Made by a program: the position numbers and the translations under genes. A DNA stretch of 64,000 bases from Saccharopolyspora thermophila. Its GTDB lineage: Bacteria > Actinomycetota > Actinomycetes > Mycobacteriales > Pseudonocardiaceae. Below the pieces are notes generated by a model that made no database searches, had not been told where the DNA came from, and saw nothing but the letters and a program-made list of their open reading frames with translations. Below, one piece after another: positions 50,633-59,930 of this stretch. How positions within the stretch are numbered: the stretch's first letter is position 1; each line of letters opens with the position of its first letter. The stretch lies in the NCBI RefSeq assembly GCF_014646075.1, contig NZ_BMMT01000017.1, forward strand, positions 1 through 64,000, given 5' to 3'.

Positions 50633-51433
50633 TCACCGGCTGGCGACCCGGCGGTAGCGGGCGACCGCCAGGGGCATGAAGACCGCCAGCACCACCAGGG
50701 CGGAGACGATCGAGTACAGCACCGCGTGCTGCGCCGGCCAGCTGTCCGGGAGCGGTCCGGTGACCCGCAGCGGGTTGCCGTAGAGCTGGCGCAGCGCGTC
50801 CGCGGTGACCGTGATCGGGTTCCACTCGGCGAAGACCCGCAGCGGCCCCGGCATCGACTCCGCCGGGACGAACGCCGACGAGACGAACGTGACCGGGAAC
50901 AGCCACAGCAGCCCGGCGCTCTGCGCCACCTCGACGCTGCGGGCGAGCAGCCCGATGAACGCGCCCACCCACGACATCGCGAACGAGAACAGCAGCAGGA
51001 TGCCGAACGCCAGCAGCGCGTCGAGCAGGCCGCCGCGGATCCGCCAGCCCACCACCAGCCCGCACAGCGACATGATCACGACCGTCAGCACGCTGACCAC
51101 CAGGTCCGACGAGGTGCGGCCGAGCAGCACCGCGACCCGCGACATCGGCAGCGAGCGGAACCGGTCCACGATGCCCTTGTTCAGGTCGTTGGCCAGCCCG
51201 ATCACGGTGAACGCGCTGTTGAACGCGACGGTCTGTACGAAGATCCCGGCGATCAGGAACTCCCGGTACGCCTCGCCGCCAAGGCTGCCGCCGAAGACGT
51301 AGGCGAACAGCAGCACGAACATGATCGGCTGGGCGGTGCTGGACAGCAGCATGTCCGGGTTGCGCCGGATGTTCATCAGGTTGCGCCACGCGACGACGCT
51401 GCTGTCGCGCATGCTCGCGGCGAGCGCGGTCAC
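50633..51433 (-). CDS. DrrB-type ABC-2 permease
   Basis: A 266-residue membrane protein with six helices. The family block RNPDMLLSSTAQPIMFVLLFAYVFGG is typical of DrrB, the permease of daunorubicin-type exporters. GTG 51433 overlaps the ATPase stop (GTGA). It ends 115 nt before the MerR gene on the same strand. A drug-efflux role is likely. Confidence 0.88.
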   Translation of the reverse strand: MTALAASMRDSSVVAWRNLMNIRRNPDMLLSSTAQPIMFVLLFAYVFGGSLGGEAYREFLIAGIFVQTVAFNSAFTVIGLANDLNKGIVDRFRSLPMSRVAVLLGRTSSDLVVSVLTVVIMSLCGLVVGWRIRGGLLDALLAFGILLLFSFAMSWVGAFIGLLARSVEVAQSAGLLWLFPVTFVSSAFVPAESMPGPLRVFAEWNPITVTADALRQLYGNPLRVTGPLPDSWPAQHAVLYSIVSALVVLAVFMPLAVARYRRVASR

Positions 51434-52392
51434 GGTCGGTCCTCCTGCTCCTCGGTGCGCCGACCGGTCAACCCGAGGAACACGTCGTCCAGGGTTGGCC
51501 GGTGCAGCGCGACGTCGTGCACGGCCACGCCCTCGACGTCGAGCCGGCGCAGCGCTTCGACCAGCGCCTTCGGCCCGGTGTCGACGGCGACGACCACCTT
51601 GCGCAGCTGCTCGTGGGGCTCTGGTGCTCCGGAGCCGACGTCGCCGAGCACCCGCGTCACCACGGGCAGGTCCGCCGGGTCCTGCACGACGAGTTCCAGG
51701 CGTTCCCCGCCGACCTGGGTCTTGAGCTGGTCGGCGGTGCCGCTGGCGATCACCCGGCCGCGGTCGATGACCGCGATGGTGTTGGCCAGCTGGTCGGCTT
51801 CCTCCAGGTACTGGGTGGTCAGCAGGACGGTGGTGCCGTCGGCGACGAGCTCGCCGATGACGCTCCAGGTGTCCAGCCGGCCGCGTGGGTCGAGGCCGGT
51901 GGTCGGCTCGTCGAGCACCACGACCGCGGGCGCGGCCACCAGGGCACCGGCCAGGTCGAGGCGCCGCCGCATGCCGCCGGAGTAGGTCTTCGACGGCCGG
52001 TCGGCGGCCTCCCGCAGCCGGAACCGGTCGATGAGCTCGCAGGCGCGCGCGGCGGAGTCCGCCCGGGACATGCCGTACAACCGGGCGACCATGTAGAGGT
52101 TCTCGTAGCCGGTGAGGTTCTCGTCGACGGCCGCGTACTGGCCGGAGAGACCGATCGAGCGGCGCACCGCCTGCGGTTCGGCGAGCACGTCGTGCCCGGC
52201 GACGAACGCGCGCCCGGCGTCGGGTTTGAGCAGCGTGGTCAGGATGCGCACGGTGGTGGTCTTGCCGGCGCCGTTGGGCCCGAGCAGGCCCAGCACCTGC
52301 CCGGTGGGGATCTCCAGGTCCACGCTGTCGAGGGCGCGGTGGTCGCCGAAGGTCTTCACGAGGCCCTCCGCGCGCACGGCTGTCGGGGTCAT
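51430..52392 (-). CDS. DrrA-type ABC transporter ATPase
   Basis: A 320-residue ATPase. Walker A is GPNGAGKTT, the signature is YSGGMRRRLDLA, Walker B is VVVLDEP followed by TTGLDPRGR, and the H-loop is TTQYLEEADQLA. The C-terminal DrrA extension ends DVFLGLTGR. The ATG at 52392 follows GGAGG. Exports antibiotic-like molecules in related systems; substrate here unknown. Confidence 0.92.
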   Translation of the reverse strand: MTPTAVRAEGLVKTFGDHRALDSVDLEIPTGQVLGLLGPNGAGKTTTVRILTTLLKPDAGRAFVAGHDVLAEPQAVRRSIGLSGQYAAVDENLTGYENLYMVARLYGMSRADSAARACELIDRFRLREAADRPSKTYSGGMRRRLDLAGALVAAPAVVVLDEPTTGLDPRGRLDTWSVIGELVADGTTVLLTTQYLEEADQLANTIAVIDRGRVIASGTADQLKTQVGGERLELVVQDPADLPVVTRVLGDVGSGAPEPHEQLRKVVVAVDTGPKALVEALRRLDVEGVAVHDVALHRPTLDDVFLGLTGRRTEEQEDRP

Positions 52393-52545
52393 CCGAGCCT
52401 CCGTCGGGCGTTCTGCCGGGTTTGTCAGCGCAACTGTAGGGGTGAGGGCCGACAGCGCGCCGCTGAATTTCCGCCACGTCGCGCCGAGTGACACCAGCCA
52501 CCCGGCGCCAAGCGGGTGGCGTGGGCAAAGTCGCCTTGGCAGAAG

Positions 52546-52583
52546 TTACCGCTAGGTAATATCCTCTTGTTACCGACGAGTAA
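52546..52583. promoter_or_regulatory. Two tandem palindromic operators before fadE5
   Basis: TTACCGCTAGGTAA (52546-52559) and TTACCGACGAGTAA (52570-52583) are 14-bp near-palindromes with a 24-bp centre spacing. They lie 61-98 nt before the acyl-CoA dehydrogenase start, in an AT-richer patch. They look like TetR-type fatty-acid regulator sites; the regulator is not in the window. Confidence 0.6.
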
Positions 52584-52643
52584 GGGCTTGGGCGTCCGGC
52601 GAGCTGGGCCCGCCCGCAGCAGCGCGCAAGAGGGAGCCTTTCG

Positions 52644-54488
52644 ATGGGCCACTACAAGAGCAACGTCCGCGACCTCGAATTCAACCTCTTCGAGGTGTTC
52701 AAGGTGCAGAACCAGCTGGGCAGGGGCGCCTTCGAGCAGTCCGACGAGGACACCGTGCGGGGCGTGCTCGCCGAACTCAACGAGCTGGCCACCGGTCCGC
52801 TGGCCGAGTCCTTCGTCGAGGGCGACCGCAACCCCGCCCAGTTCGACCCCGCGACCCACTCGGTGACCCTGCCCGAGGCGATCAAGAAGTCCTACCGGCA
52901 GATCGTCGACGGCGAGTGGTGGCGGCTGAGCCTGCCGGACGAGCTCGGCGGCTACGGCACCCCGCCCAGCGTCGTGTGGGCCGCCGCCGAACTCGTGCTC
53001 GGCGCCAACCCGCCGATCTACCTGTACATGGCGGGCCCCAGCTTCGCGACGATCCTCTGGCGCAACGGCACCGAGGAGCAGCGCCGCTGGGCCAAGCTGA
53101 TGATCGAGCGCGGCTGGGGCGCCACCATGGTCCTCACCGAGCCCGACGCGGGCTCCGACGTCGGCGCCGGCCGTACCAGGGCCATCAAGCAGGAGGACGG
53201 CTCCTGGCACCTCGACGGCGTCAAGCGGTTCATCACCTCCGCCGACCAGGACCTGACCGAGAACATCATGCACCTGGTCCTGGCCCGCCCCGAGGGCCCC
53301 GGCGTGGAGAGCAAGCCCGGCACCAAGGGCCTCAGCCTGTTCCTGGTGCCCAAGTTCCTCTTCGACACCGACACCGGTGAGCTTGGCGAGCGCAACGGCG
53401 CCTTCGTCACCAACGTCGAGCACAAGATGGGCCTCAACGCCTCGGCCACCTGCGAGCTGACCTTCGGTCAGCACGGCATCCCGGCCAAGGGCTGGCTGCT
53501 CGGCGAGGTGCACGACGGCATCGCGCAGATGTTCCAGGTCATCGAGTACGCCCGGATGATGGTCGGCACCAAGGCCATCGCCACCCTGTCCACCGGCTAC
53601 CTCAACGCCCTGGACTACGCCAAGGAGCGCGTGCAGGGCGCCGACCTCACCAACGCCGCGGACAAGACCGCCCCGCGCGTCACCATCACCCACCACCCCG
53701 ACGTGCGCCGCATCCTGATGTTGCAGAAGGCGTACGTCGAGGGCCTGCGCGCGGTGTACCTCTACACCGCCAGCTTCCAGGACCAGGTGGCCCAGGCCCA
53801 GCACTCCGGCGAGGACTTCAGCAAGGCCGAGCAGATCAACGACCTGCTGCTGCCGATCGTCAAGGGCGTCGGCTCCGAGCGCGCCTACGAGATGCTGACC
53901 CTGTCGCTGCAGACCCTGGGCGGCTCCGGCTACCTGCAGGACTACCCGATCGAGCAGTACATCCGCGACGCCAAGATCGACAGCCTCTACGAGGGCACCA
54001 CGGCGATCCAGGCGCAGGACTTCTTCTTCCGCAAGATCGTGCGCAACAACGGCGCGGCCCTGGGGCACGTCGCGGCCGAGATCCAGGCGACGCTGGAGGC
54101 CGAGGGCGCCGACGAGCGGCTCAAGGAGGAGCGCGCCCTGGTCGGCCGGGCGCTGCAGGACGCGCAGGGCATGCTGGGCACGATGATCGAGTTCCTGACC
54201 TCCTCCCAGGAGGACGCCAAGAACATCTACAAGGTCGGCCAGCACGCGGTGACGCTGCTGATGAGCATGGGCGACCTGCTGATCGGCTGGCTGCTGCTGC
54301 GCCAGGCCGAGGTGGCGCTGGCCGCCCTCGACCGCGGTGCGTCGGCCAAGGACCAGCCGTTCTACCAGGGCAAGGTGGCCGCGGCCCGGTTCTTCGCCAA
54401 GAACGTCCTGCCGGAGCTCACCGCCCGCCGCACGATCATCGAGGCGGCCGACAACTCCCTCATGGAGCTCGACGAGTCCGTGTTCTGA
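52644..54488 (+). CDS. fadE5: Acyl-CoA dehydrogenase, FadE5-like
   Basis: A 614-residue flavoprotein that catalyses the first step of fatty-acid beta-oxidation. The length and extra C-terminal helical domain fit the FadE5 group with broad chain-length specificity. The N-terminal helical region (1-150), [12 protein letters not shown] (FAD/substrate loop), [12 protein letters not shown]-type helix and the catalytic glutamate segment [15 protein letters not shown] are visible. The ATG follows AGAGGGAG. Two palindromic operators lie upstream and a strong hairpin terminates it. Confidence 0.93.
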   Translation: MGHYKSNVRDLEFNLFEVFKVQNQLGRGAFEQSDEDTVRGVLAELNELATGPLAESFVEGDRNPAQFDPATHSVTLPEAIKKSYRQIVDGEWWRLSLPDELGGYGTPPSVVWAAAELVLGANPPIYLYMAGPSFATILWRNGTEEQRRWAKLMIERGWGATMVLTEPDAGSDVGAGRTRAIKQEDGSWHLDGVKRFITSADQDLTENIMHLVLARPEGPGVESKPGTKGLSLFLVPKFLFDTDTGELGERNGAFVTNVEHKMGLNASATCELTFGQHGIPAKGWLLGEVHDGIAQMFQVIEYARMMVGTKAIATLSTGYLNALDYAKERVQGADLTNAADKTAPRVTITHHPDVRRILMLQKAYVEGLRAVYLYTASFQDQVAQAQHSGEDFSKAEQINDLLLPIVKGVGSERAYEMLTLSLQTLGGSGYLQDYPIEQYIRDAKIDSLYEGTTAIQAQDFFFRKIVRNNGAALGHVAAEIQATLEAEGADERLKEERALVGRALQDAQGMLGTMIEFLTSSQEDAKNIYKVGQHAVTLLMSMGDLLIGWLLLRQAEVALAALDRGASAKDQPFYQGKVAAARFFAKNVLPELTARRTIIEAADNSLMELDESVF

Positions 54489-54492
54489 CGAG

Positions 54493-54534
54493 CGGGTGAG
54501 GGGCACCCTGCAGGAGGCGGGTGTCCCTCACCCG
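54493..54534. terminator. Bidirectional terminator overlapping the GT87 stop
   Basis: CGGGTGAGGG (54493-54502) pairs with CCCTCACCCG (54525-54534), and CACCC/GGGTG extends the stem. The minus-strand stop codon of the convergent gene lies inside the right arm (54528-54530). Confidence 0.75.
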
Positions 54535-55889
54535 AGCGGCTGGGGCGCGGGTGTCACCGAGCGCCGTCCGGTTCCTCGTGCGCCGGAACCGACGTCGTCC
54601 ACGGTGGAGGGGGCGGCCAGGAACGCGACGAACAGGCCGACCAGCAGCGCGGCCCGCCCCCACACGCCGATCATCAATGCCTGCGCGGTGAAACCGTCGT
54701 GGACGCCGCTGGGCGCACCGGTCATGTACAGGTAGAACCAGCGGAAGATGCTGATGCCCATGGCCGCGTCCGCCACCAGGTACGCCACGATCCAGCCCCA
54801 GCGCACCGCCAGCAGCACGAAGAACGGCAGCAACCACAACGTGTACTGCGGCGAATGCACCTTGTGCAGCAGCAGGAAACCGCACAACATCGCCGCCGAC
54901 ACCTGGATCCACGGATAGGTCCCGCTGCGCTCGTACCGCAGCCACCCCACCGCGCACGCGACCGCGAACGACAGCAGGACCAGCAGCGGCGAGACCACCC
55001 CCATCGCCGCCTGGAACCCCTCATCCCCGGTCCAGTGCCGGAAACCCCAGTACCACACCGAGTTCGTGCTGACATCCACCTGCCGCCGCGCCTGGAACTC
55101 GAACGACGCCAGCCACCCGCCGAACCCCGCCACCGCGAACGGCAGGTTCACCAGCACCGCCGTGCCGACCGCGGCACCCACGACCTGCAACGCCCCGCGC
55201 ACGTCCAGCCGCCGCGTGCCCTCCGCGCCGCCGGTCAACACGTACAGCGCCAGCGGCAGCACGAAGATCGCCGGGTACAGCTTGAGCGCGAACCCCAGCC
55301 CCAACAACACCGAGGCCACCGTCGCGCGCCGCGGCAACGACACCGAGGTCCAGCGGTGCACCACGTAAACCGCGGCCACCGCGCACGCCACCACCGGCAG
55401 ATCCCAATTGTGGAACGCGTAGAGCACCAACGGCGGACCGAGCGCCCACACCAGCGCACGCCACCCGCTCAGGCGTCCCAACCACCACGCCACCGCCAGG
55501 CCGAACGGCGCCATCAACAACGCCGACGCCGCCAGGAAACCCGCATCGGTGCGCGCGAACAGCGCCCCCAGCCACATCAGCACCCCGGTCAGCACCGGGT
55601 ACTCGACCACCCCGCCGTACAGCGACCCGTCAGCGGTGATCCCCCCGTGCACGTACGGGAACACGTGCCGATCGATGTCCCGACCGATCCACAGGTTCTG
55701 GATGTCGGAGTAGCACACGTCGCCGTAGGCCCGCTCCTGGTACGCGGGCTCGGAACGTCCCCACTCGTCGAAGTCCGGTCCCGTGCACCGCGCCTTGTTC
55801 GCATACCCCAGCGCCAGTGCCAACGCCGTGAACATGCACAGCGCGACCAGTCCGGACAGCGTCAGCCCGCGGCGCATCCGGCGGATCAC
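54528..55889 (-). CDS. Polytopic GT87-like glycosyltransferase (Rv0051-like)
   Basis: A 453-residue membrane protein with about 10-12 helices. It resembles GT-C polyprenol-phosphate mannosyltransferases. An acidic residue pair occurs in the first extracytoplasmic loop (GPDFDEWG) and a conserved HNWD motif in a later loop ([12 protein letters not shown]). GTG 55889 overlaps the endonuclease IV stop (GTGA). It lies close upstream of rpsF, as the comparable gene does in Mycobacterium. A role in cell-envelope glycan synthesis is inferred. Confidence 0.75.
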   Translation of the reverse strand: MIRRMRRGLTLSGLVALCMFTALALALGYANKARCTGPDFDEWGRSEPAYQERAYGDVCYSDIQNLWIGRDIDRHVFPYVHGGITADGSLYGGVVEYPVLTGVLMWLGALFARTDAGFLAASALLMAPFGLAVAWWLGRLSGWRALVWALGPPLVLYAFHNWDLPVVACAVAAVYVVHRWTSVSLPRRATVASVLLGLGFALKLYPAIFVLPLALYVLTGGAEGTRRLDVRGALQVVGAAVGTAVLVNLPFAVAGFGGWLASFEFQARRQVDVSTNSVWYWGFRHWTGDEGFQAAMGVVSPLLVLLSFAVACAVGWLRYERSGTYPWIQVSAAMLCGFLLLHKVHSPQYTLWLLPFFVLLAVRWGWIVAYLVADAAMGISIFRWFYLYMTGAPSGVHDGFTAQALMIGVWGRAALLVGLFVAFLAAPSTVDDVGSGARGTGRRSVTPAPQPLG

Positions 55890-56653
55890 GAAACCCTGCT
55901 GCGCAGGAACGCGATGTCGGCGGCCTGCCCCTCGGCCGGCGTCTCCACCACCACCGGTGCCCCGGCGCTCTCGCACACCGCCACCAGCAGGTCCGGATCG
56001 ATCTGCCCCGACCCGATGTTGGCGTGCCGGTCCCGCGACGACCCGAACTCGTCCCGCGAATCGTTGAGGTGCACCAGGTCGATCCGCCCGGTGATCGCCT
56101 TCACCCGGTCCACCACGCCCAGCAGCTCCTCACCCGCCGCGTGCGCGTGGCAGGTGTCCAGGCAGAACCCCGCCCCGAACTCGCCGACCGCGTCCCACAA
56201 CCGGGCCAGCGCGTCGAACCGCCGCGCCATCGCGTTCGCCCCGCCCGCGGTGTTCTCGATCAGGATCGGCACCTCGAACCCGCCCTCGGTGGCCTGCCGC
56301 TCGAACATCTTGCGCCAGTTCGCCACGCCCTCGGCCGGATCGTCGTCCTTCGTCACGTGCCCGCCGTGCACGACCAACCCGCGGGCCCCCACCGCCGCGG
56401 CGGCCTTCGCCTGCTGCACCACCTGCTTGCGCGACGGGATGCGGATCCGGTTGTTCAGCGACGCCACGTTGATCGTGTACGGCGCGTGGATGAACACCTC
56501 GAGCTCGCTGGTGCGCAGCTGCTCGGTCAGCGGGTGCGGCTTCGGCGCCTTCCAGCCCTGCGGATCCGACAGGAAGAACTGCACGACCTCCGCACCGCAC
56601 TCCGCGGCGGCGGTCAACGGATCGTCATCGCGAACGTGGGCGCCGATACGCAT
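55886..56653 (-). CDS. nfo: Endonuclease IV (AP endonuclease)
   Basis: A 255-residue TIM-barrel zinc nuclease that cuts at abasic sites in base-excision repair. The metal-binding blocks are present: [65 protein letters not shown] and VVVETP. Overlaps the GT87 gene by 4 nt. Divergent from the secreted protein gene at 56810. Confidence 0.95.
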   Translation of the reverse strand: MRIGAHVRDDDPLTAAAECGAEVVQFFLSDPQGWKAPKPHPLTEQLRTSELEVFIHAPYTINVASLNNRIRIPSRKQVVQQAKAAAAVGARGLVVHGGHVTKDDDPAEGVANWRKMFERQATEGGFEVPILIENTAGGANAMARRFDALARLWDAVGEFGAGFCLDTCHAHAAGEELLGVVDRVKAITGRIDLVHLNDSRDEFGSSRDRHANIGSGQIDPDLLVAVCESAGAPVVVETPAEGQAADIAFLRSRVS

Positions 56654-56809
56654 GTCCGCGAGTCTAGAGGCGCGTGTGGACTCCCGGCCCGGCCGCCGAG
56701 TCCCACCTGTCGGGACCGCGGCGCGGGTCTCACCAATGGCGGTGTTCGTGCGTTATTGATGTTTGAGACAGTGATCATCGTCGTCGCGTCCGCAGCGGGG
56801 AGGTCAGCC

Positions 56810-57751
56810 ATGGGTGATCGATCGAGGCGGAATCCTCTCGTGAAGCCGCTCGGCCGTACCGTGGCCGCGGGACTCGTGGGGCTCGTGATGGCCGCCGGCG
56901 CCCTGTTCGGGGCCGGCACCGCGACCGCCGCCGACACCCTGGTCGTCGACCAGCCGCTGGCGGTCGTCCGGGCCGAGGTCGGCCAACTGGTCGCGATCGC
57001 CCCGTCGACGCTTGACTCCAAGGTCCGGGACGCGGTGCTGCTGGCCATGCCGTTGGCCTTCGGCCCTGCCGATGACGCCGCCCAGCGATTCGCGGCGCTG
57101 CCGCCGATCCCGCTCGGGCCCGCGGCCGAGGGCCGCACCTTCTACTCGGGTCGGGACATTGCCGAGGCGGCCAGTCCGCGGCTGGCCGAGATCGGCCTGC
57201 CCGCCGCCAAGGTCGACGCCGTGACCTGGCACTTCACCAACCTCGTCAGCCTCGGCAACGCCCTCACCGTGCGCGCCGAGCCCGCCGAGGCACCGTCGTC
57301 ACCTCCCACGTCCGAGCAGCCCCGGCCGACGCCGCCGCCCCAGCACACCCCGGCCCCGCCGACCAGCAGGCAGGCCCCTGTCCCGCCCAGCCAGGCCGCT
57401 GTCCCGCCGCCCGCGGCGCCGCCCAGCACGCCCACCCCGGGCCTGGCGCCCAGCAGCGCAGCCCCCGCCGCGATCAGCGTCCTGCCGCCCGACCTGCGCT
57501 CCGCGCCCGGTGCCGTCCCGCCGTGGGCGCCGGCCAGCCACGACCAGGTGCCCGGCCTGTCGCCCGACCTCGGCGACCTCGCCCGCCAGCAGCGCGCCCG
57601 CGAGCAGGAGGAGATCCGCGCCGCCGGCAGGGCCGAGGCCCTGCCCACCGAGGTGACCGAGCGGGTGGCCGCCCCGGTGCTCATCGCGGCCATCTCCCTC
57701 GCGGTGGTCACCGCCGGCCTCATCCGCAGCTGGGTCCTCCGCCGCCAGTAA
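56810..57751 (+). CDS. Exported protein with Pro-rich stalk and C-terminal anchor
   Basis: A 313-residue envelope protein of unknown function. A signal peptide ends near residue 41 (GTATA, then ADTLV). A folded domain follows (about 42-150). Next is a Pro/Ala/Ser-rich stalk (about 155-225) and a helical segment (LARQQRAREQEEIRAAGRAEALP). A C-terminal transmembrane helix with RR tail (APVLIAAISLAVVTAGLIRS, then WVLRRQ) anchors it. The ATG at 56810 follows GGGGAGG. Located between nfo and rpsF. Confidence 0.7.
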   Translation: MGDRSRRNPLVKPLGRTVAAGLVGLVMAAGALFGAGTATAADTLVVDQPLAVVRAEVGQLVAIAPSTLDSKVRDAVLLAMPLAFGPADDAAQRFAALPPIPLGPAAEGRTFYSGRDIAEAASPRLAEIGLPAAKVDAVTWHFTNLVSLGNALTVRAEPAEAPSSPPTSEQPRPTPPPQHTPAPPTSRQAPVPPSQAAVPPPAAPPSTPTPGLAPSSAAPAAISVLPPDLRSAPGAVPPWAPASHDQVPGLSPDLGDLARQQRAREQEEIRAAGRAEALPTEVTERVAAPVLIAAISLAVVTAGLIRSWVLRRQ

Positions 57752-57843
57752 ATCCGGGCGCTTTCGCCGACTCGCCAGGGCGGGGCGCTGCCGGCGGTGT
57801 CGGGGCTGCTTGCTAGCCTTGTCCAGTTCGTCGACGCGACGAC

Positions 57844-57885
57844 CCTCCTGCCACGGAGAGTCCGTGGCCGTGAGTCCACAGGAGG
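57844..57885 (+). promoter_or_regulatory. rpsF leader: hairpin that hides the ribosome site
   Basis: The ribosome site AGGAGG (57880-57885) can pair with CCTCCT (57844-57849). Directly inside this helix sits an 8-bp hairpin GCCACGGA/TCCGTGGC (57850-57868), with an 11-nt bulge on its 3' side (57869-57879). This resembles in outline the S6:S18 autoregulatory leader found before rpsF in many bacteria. By-eye folding only. Confidence 0.45.
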
Positions 57886-57897
57886 TGAGTGGTCTCC

Positions 57898-58236
57898 ATG
57901 CGTCATTACGAGCTCATGGTCATCCTGGACCCGAGCCTGGACGAGCGCACCGTCGCTCCGTCCATGGAGAACTTCCTCAGCGTTGTCCGCAACGACGGTG
58001 GCACCGTCGAGAAGGTCGACGTCTGGGGCCGCCGCCGGCTGGCGTACGAGATCGACAAGCACGCCGAGGGCATCTACGTCGTCCTGGACGTCAACAGCGA
58101 GCCGGCCACCGTCAAGGAACTCGAGCGGCAGCTGAACCTCAACGAGTCGGTCCTGCGGACCAAGGTGCTGCGCAAGGTCGCCGAGCCACGCAAGGCCGCT
58201 CGCGCCGCCAAGGCCCGCGCCCAGGCGTCCGTCTGA
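57898..58236 (+). CDS. rpsF: 30S ribosomal protein S6
   Basis: A 112-residue ribosomal protein that binds S18 on the small subunit. The N-terminus [16 protein letters not shown] and the RNA-binding [16 protein letters not shown] strand identify it. The C-terminus has an Ala/Arg-rich extension beyond the usual 95-100 residues. ATG 57898 matches the family start; GTG 57889 lies closer to AGGAGG and is also possible. First gene of rpsF-ssb-rpsR-rplI. Confidence 0.95.
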   Translation: MRHYELMVILDPSLDERTVAPSMENFLSVVRNDGGTVEKVDVWGRRRLAYEIDKHAEGIYVVLDVNSEPATVKELERQLNLNESVLRTKVLRKVAEPRKAARAAKARAQASV

Positions 58237-58278
58237 CCTGGCCCGGAACCGCTAACGACCAGACTGGAGTCCCAGGTC

Positions 58279-58752
58279 ATGGCTGGTGAAACGGTAATCA
58301 CGGTGGTCGGCAACCTCACCGCCGACCCGGAGCTGCGGTTCACCCCGTCCGGCGCCGCGGTCGCGAACTTCACGGTCGCGTCCACCCCCCGGATCTTCGA
58401 CCGCCAGACCGGCGAGTGGAAGGACGGCGAGGCCCTCTTCCTGCGCTGCAACATCTGGCGGCAGGCAGCGGAGAACGTGGCCGAGTCGCTGACCCGCGGC
58501 ATGCGGGTGATCGTGCAGGGCCGGCTGCGCCAGCGCTCCTTCGAGACGAAGGAGGGCGAGAAGCGCACCGTCGTCGAGCTCGAGGTCGACGAGATCGGGC
58601 CGTCCCTGCGATACGCCACCGCCAAGGTCAACAAGGTGAGCCGGGGCGGCAGCGGCTTCGGTGGCCCGGCGGGCAGCCCGGTCGACGACCCGTGGGGCTC
58701 CGCGCCGCCCGCTGGTTCCGGTGGCGGCTTCAGCGACGAGCCGCCGTTCTGA
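58279..58752 (+). CDS. ssb: Single-stranded DNA-binding protein
   Basis: A 157-residue SSB. The OB fold covers residues 1-110 ([45 protein letters not shown]-type strand). A Gly/Pro-rich linker follows, and the acidic tip ends in SDEPPF, the docking site for replication partners. In the ribosomal operon, 42 nt after rpsF. Confidence 0.97.
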   Translation: MAGETVITVVGNLTADPELRFTPSGAAVANFTVASTPRIFDRQTGEWKDGEALFLRCNIWRQAAENVAESLTRGMRVIVQGRLRQRSFETKEGEKRTVVELEVDEIGPSLRYATAKVNKVSRGGSGFGGPAGSPVDDPWGSAPPAGSGGGFSDEPPF

Positions 58753-58797
58753 TCGCGGCACCACGCTCAAGAGTTTTTTCGTTCAGGAGGAAGACCG

Positions 58798-59034
58798 ATG
58801 GCCAAGGCGCCTGTGCGCAAGCCGAAGAAGAAGGTCTGCGTTTTCTGCAAGGACAAGGCGGCGCAGATCGACTACAAGGACACGACGCTGCTGCGGAAGT
58901 ACATCTCCGACCGCGGCAAGATTCGTGCCCGTCGCGTGACCGGCAACTGCAGCCAGCACCAGCGCGACGTCGCCATCGCGGTGAAGAACGCCCGCGAGAT
59001 GGCGCTGCTGCCCTACACCTCGACCGCTCGCTGA
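58798..59034 (+). CDS. rpsR: 30S ribosomal protein S18, cysteine form
   Basis: A 78-residue S18. The zinc-ribbon-type cysteines are in [10 protein letters not shown] and [18 protein letters not shown], so this is a cysteine-containing (C+) form. Actinobacteria may encode an additional C- copy elsewhere, used when zinc is scarce. The ATG follows AGGAGG. Confidence 0.97.
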   Translation: MAKAPVRKPKKKVCVFCKDKAAQIDYKDTTLLRKYISDRGKIRARRVTGNCSQHQRDVAIAVKNAREMALLPYTSTAR

Positions 59035-59053
59035 CCCGGAAAGGAGCCACGTC

Positions 59054-59506
59054 GTGAAGATCATCCTCACCGCTGACGTGTCCGGTCTCGGCGAGTCGGG
59101 CGACATCGTCGACGTCAAGGACGGTTACGCGCGCAACTACCTGCTGCCGCGCGGCCTGGCCATCGTGGCCACCAAGGGCGCGCAGAAGCAGATCGAGACG
59201 ATCCGCCGGGTCCAGGAGGCCCGCCGGGTCCGCAACCTCGAGCACGCCCGCGAGCTCCGGCAGCAGCTGCTCGACCTTGGCCCGGTCACGCTGACCGCCA
59301 AGGTGTCCCCGCAGGGCAAGCTGTTCGGCTCCGTCACCACCGGTGACATCGTCGCCGCGGTTCGCAAGGCCGGCGGTCCGAACCTGGACAAGCGCATGGT
59401 CAGCCTGCGCGGCCACATCAAGTCGCTGGGCAAGCACGTCGTTGACGTGCAGCTGCACCCGGACGTGACCGCCGCGGTCAGCGTCCGGGTCGCCGGCGAG
59501 CAGTGA
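59054..59506 (+). CDS. rplI: 50S ribosomal protein L9
   Basis: A 150-residue L9 with the usual two globular ends joined by a long helix. The N-terminal domain has [36 protein letters not shown] (split across the fold), and a C-terminal domain covers about 80-150. GTG start at 59054 follows AAAGGAG. Last gene of the operon, followed by a very strong hairpin. Confidence 0.97.
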   Translation: MKIILTADVSGLGESGDIVDVKDGYARNYLLPRGLAIVATKGAQKQIETIRRVQEARRVRNLEHARELRQQLLDLGPVTLTAKVSPQGKLFGSVTTGDIVAAVRKAGGPNLDKRMVSLRGHIKSLGKHVVDVQLHPDVTAAVSVRVAGEQ

Positions 59507-59530
59507 CCCGGTAGCACCGGTTTTCCACGC

Positions 59531-59577
59531 GCAGCATCGTCCACCCCGGCATTCGGGTGAGGGGTGGACGATGCTGC
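59531..59577 (+). terminator. Very strong hairpin after rplI
   Basis: The 17-bp perfect arms GCAGCATCGTCCACCCC (59531-59547) and GGGGTGGACGATGCTGC (59561-59577) enclose a 13-nt loop, 24 nt after the rplI stop. Confidence 0.85.
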
Positions 59578-59727
59578 GTCCGGCACCGGCACCCGCGGTC
59601 ATGCACCGAGGCGCTGCCCGGCTGATCCGACACGCCGGGGCGCGCAACACGCCGGGAGTTTTCCACGAATTTCTTCCACAGCCGTTGCACACGGGCTGAC
59701 CTGGGGTTTCTCGGTGATCAACATGAG

Positions 59728-59824
59728 TTGTCCCCAAGTTATCCCCAGCTGCCCAGCAGGCTCGTGTGAGTTGTCCACAGGCTGACCGCAGGCTATCCAC
59801 AAGTTGTCCCGAGCTTTGTCCACA
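59728..59824 (+). other. Cluster of phased DnaA boxes upstream of dnaB
   Basis: Six same-strand 9-mers resemble the actinobacterial DnaA box TTGTCCACA. They are TTGTCCCCA (59728), TTATCCCCA (59739), TTGTCCACA (59771, perfect), CTATCCACA (59793), TTGTCCCGA (59804) and TTGTCCACA (59816, perfect). Start-to-start distances are 11, 32, 22, 11 and 12 bp, all near multiples of 11. Weaker relatives TTTTCCACG (59659) and TCTTCCACA (59672) lie upstream. The dnaB start is 107 nt past the last box. The rest of the gap 59578-59930 holds only the dnaB promoter region. Confidence 0.75.
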
Positions 59825-59930
59825 GCTTGACTTGCCTGCTCCATGCGGGCGATCTAGCTTCGCGCGCGTGCGGCGTGCCCACTGCGCGTGATGGTGTGCG
59901 ACTCGGCGCCGGAGGAGGTGACGGGGTCCG

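Noticed and set aside
57640-57751. LPTEV before a C-terminal helix as a sortase signal in the exported protein
   Set aside because: It is not LPxTG or LAxTG, and a plain membrane anchor with RR tail explains the end of the protein.
59659-59824. Interpretation of the DnaA boxes as the chromosomal origin
   Set aside because: No dnaA or dnaN gene and no evident AT-rich unwinding element in the window; regulation or titration is more economical.
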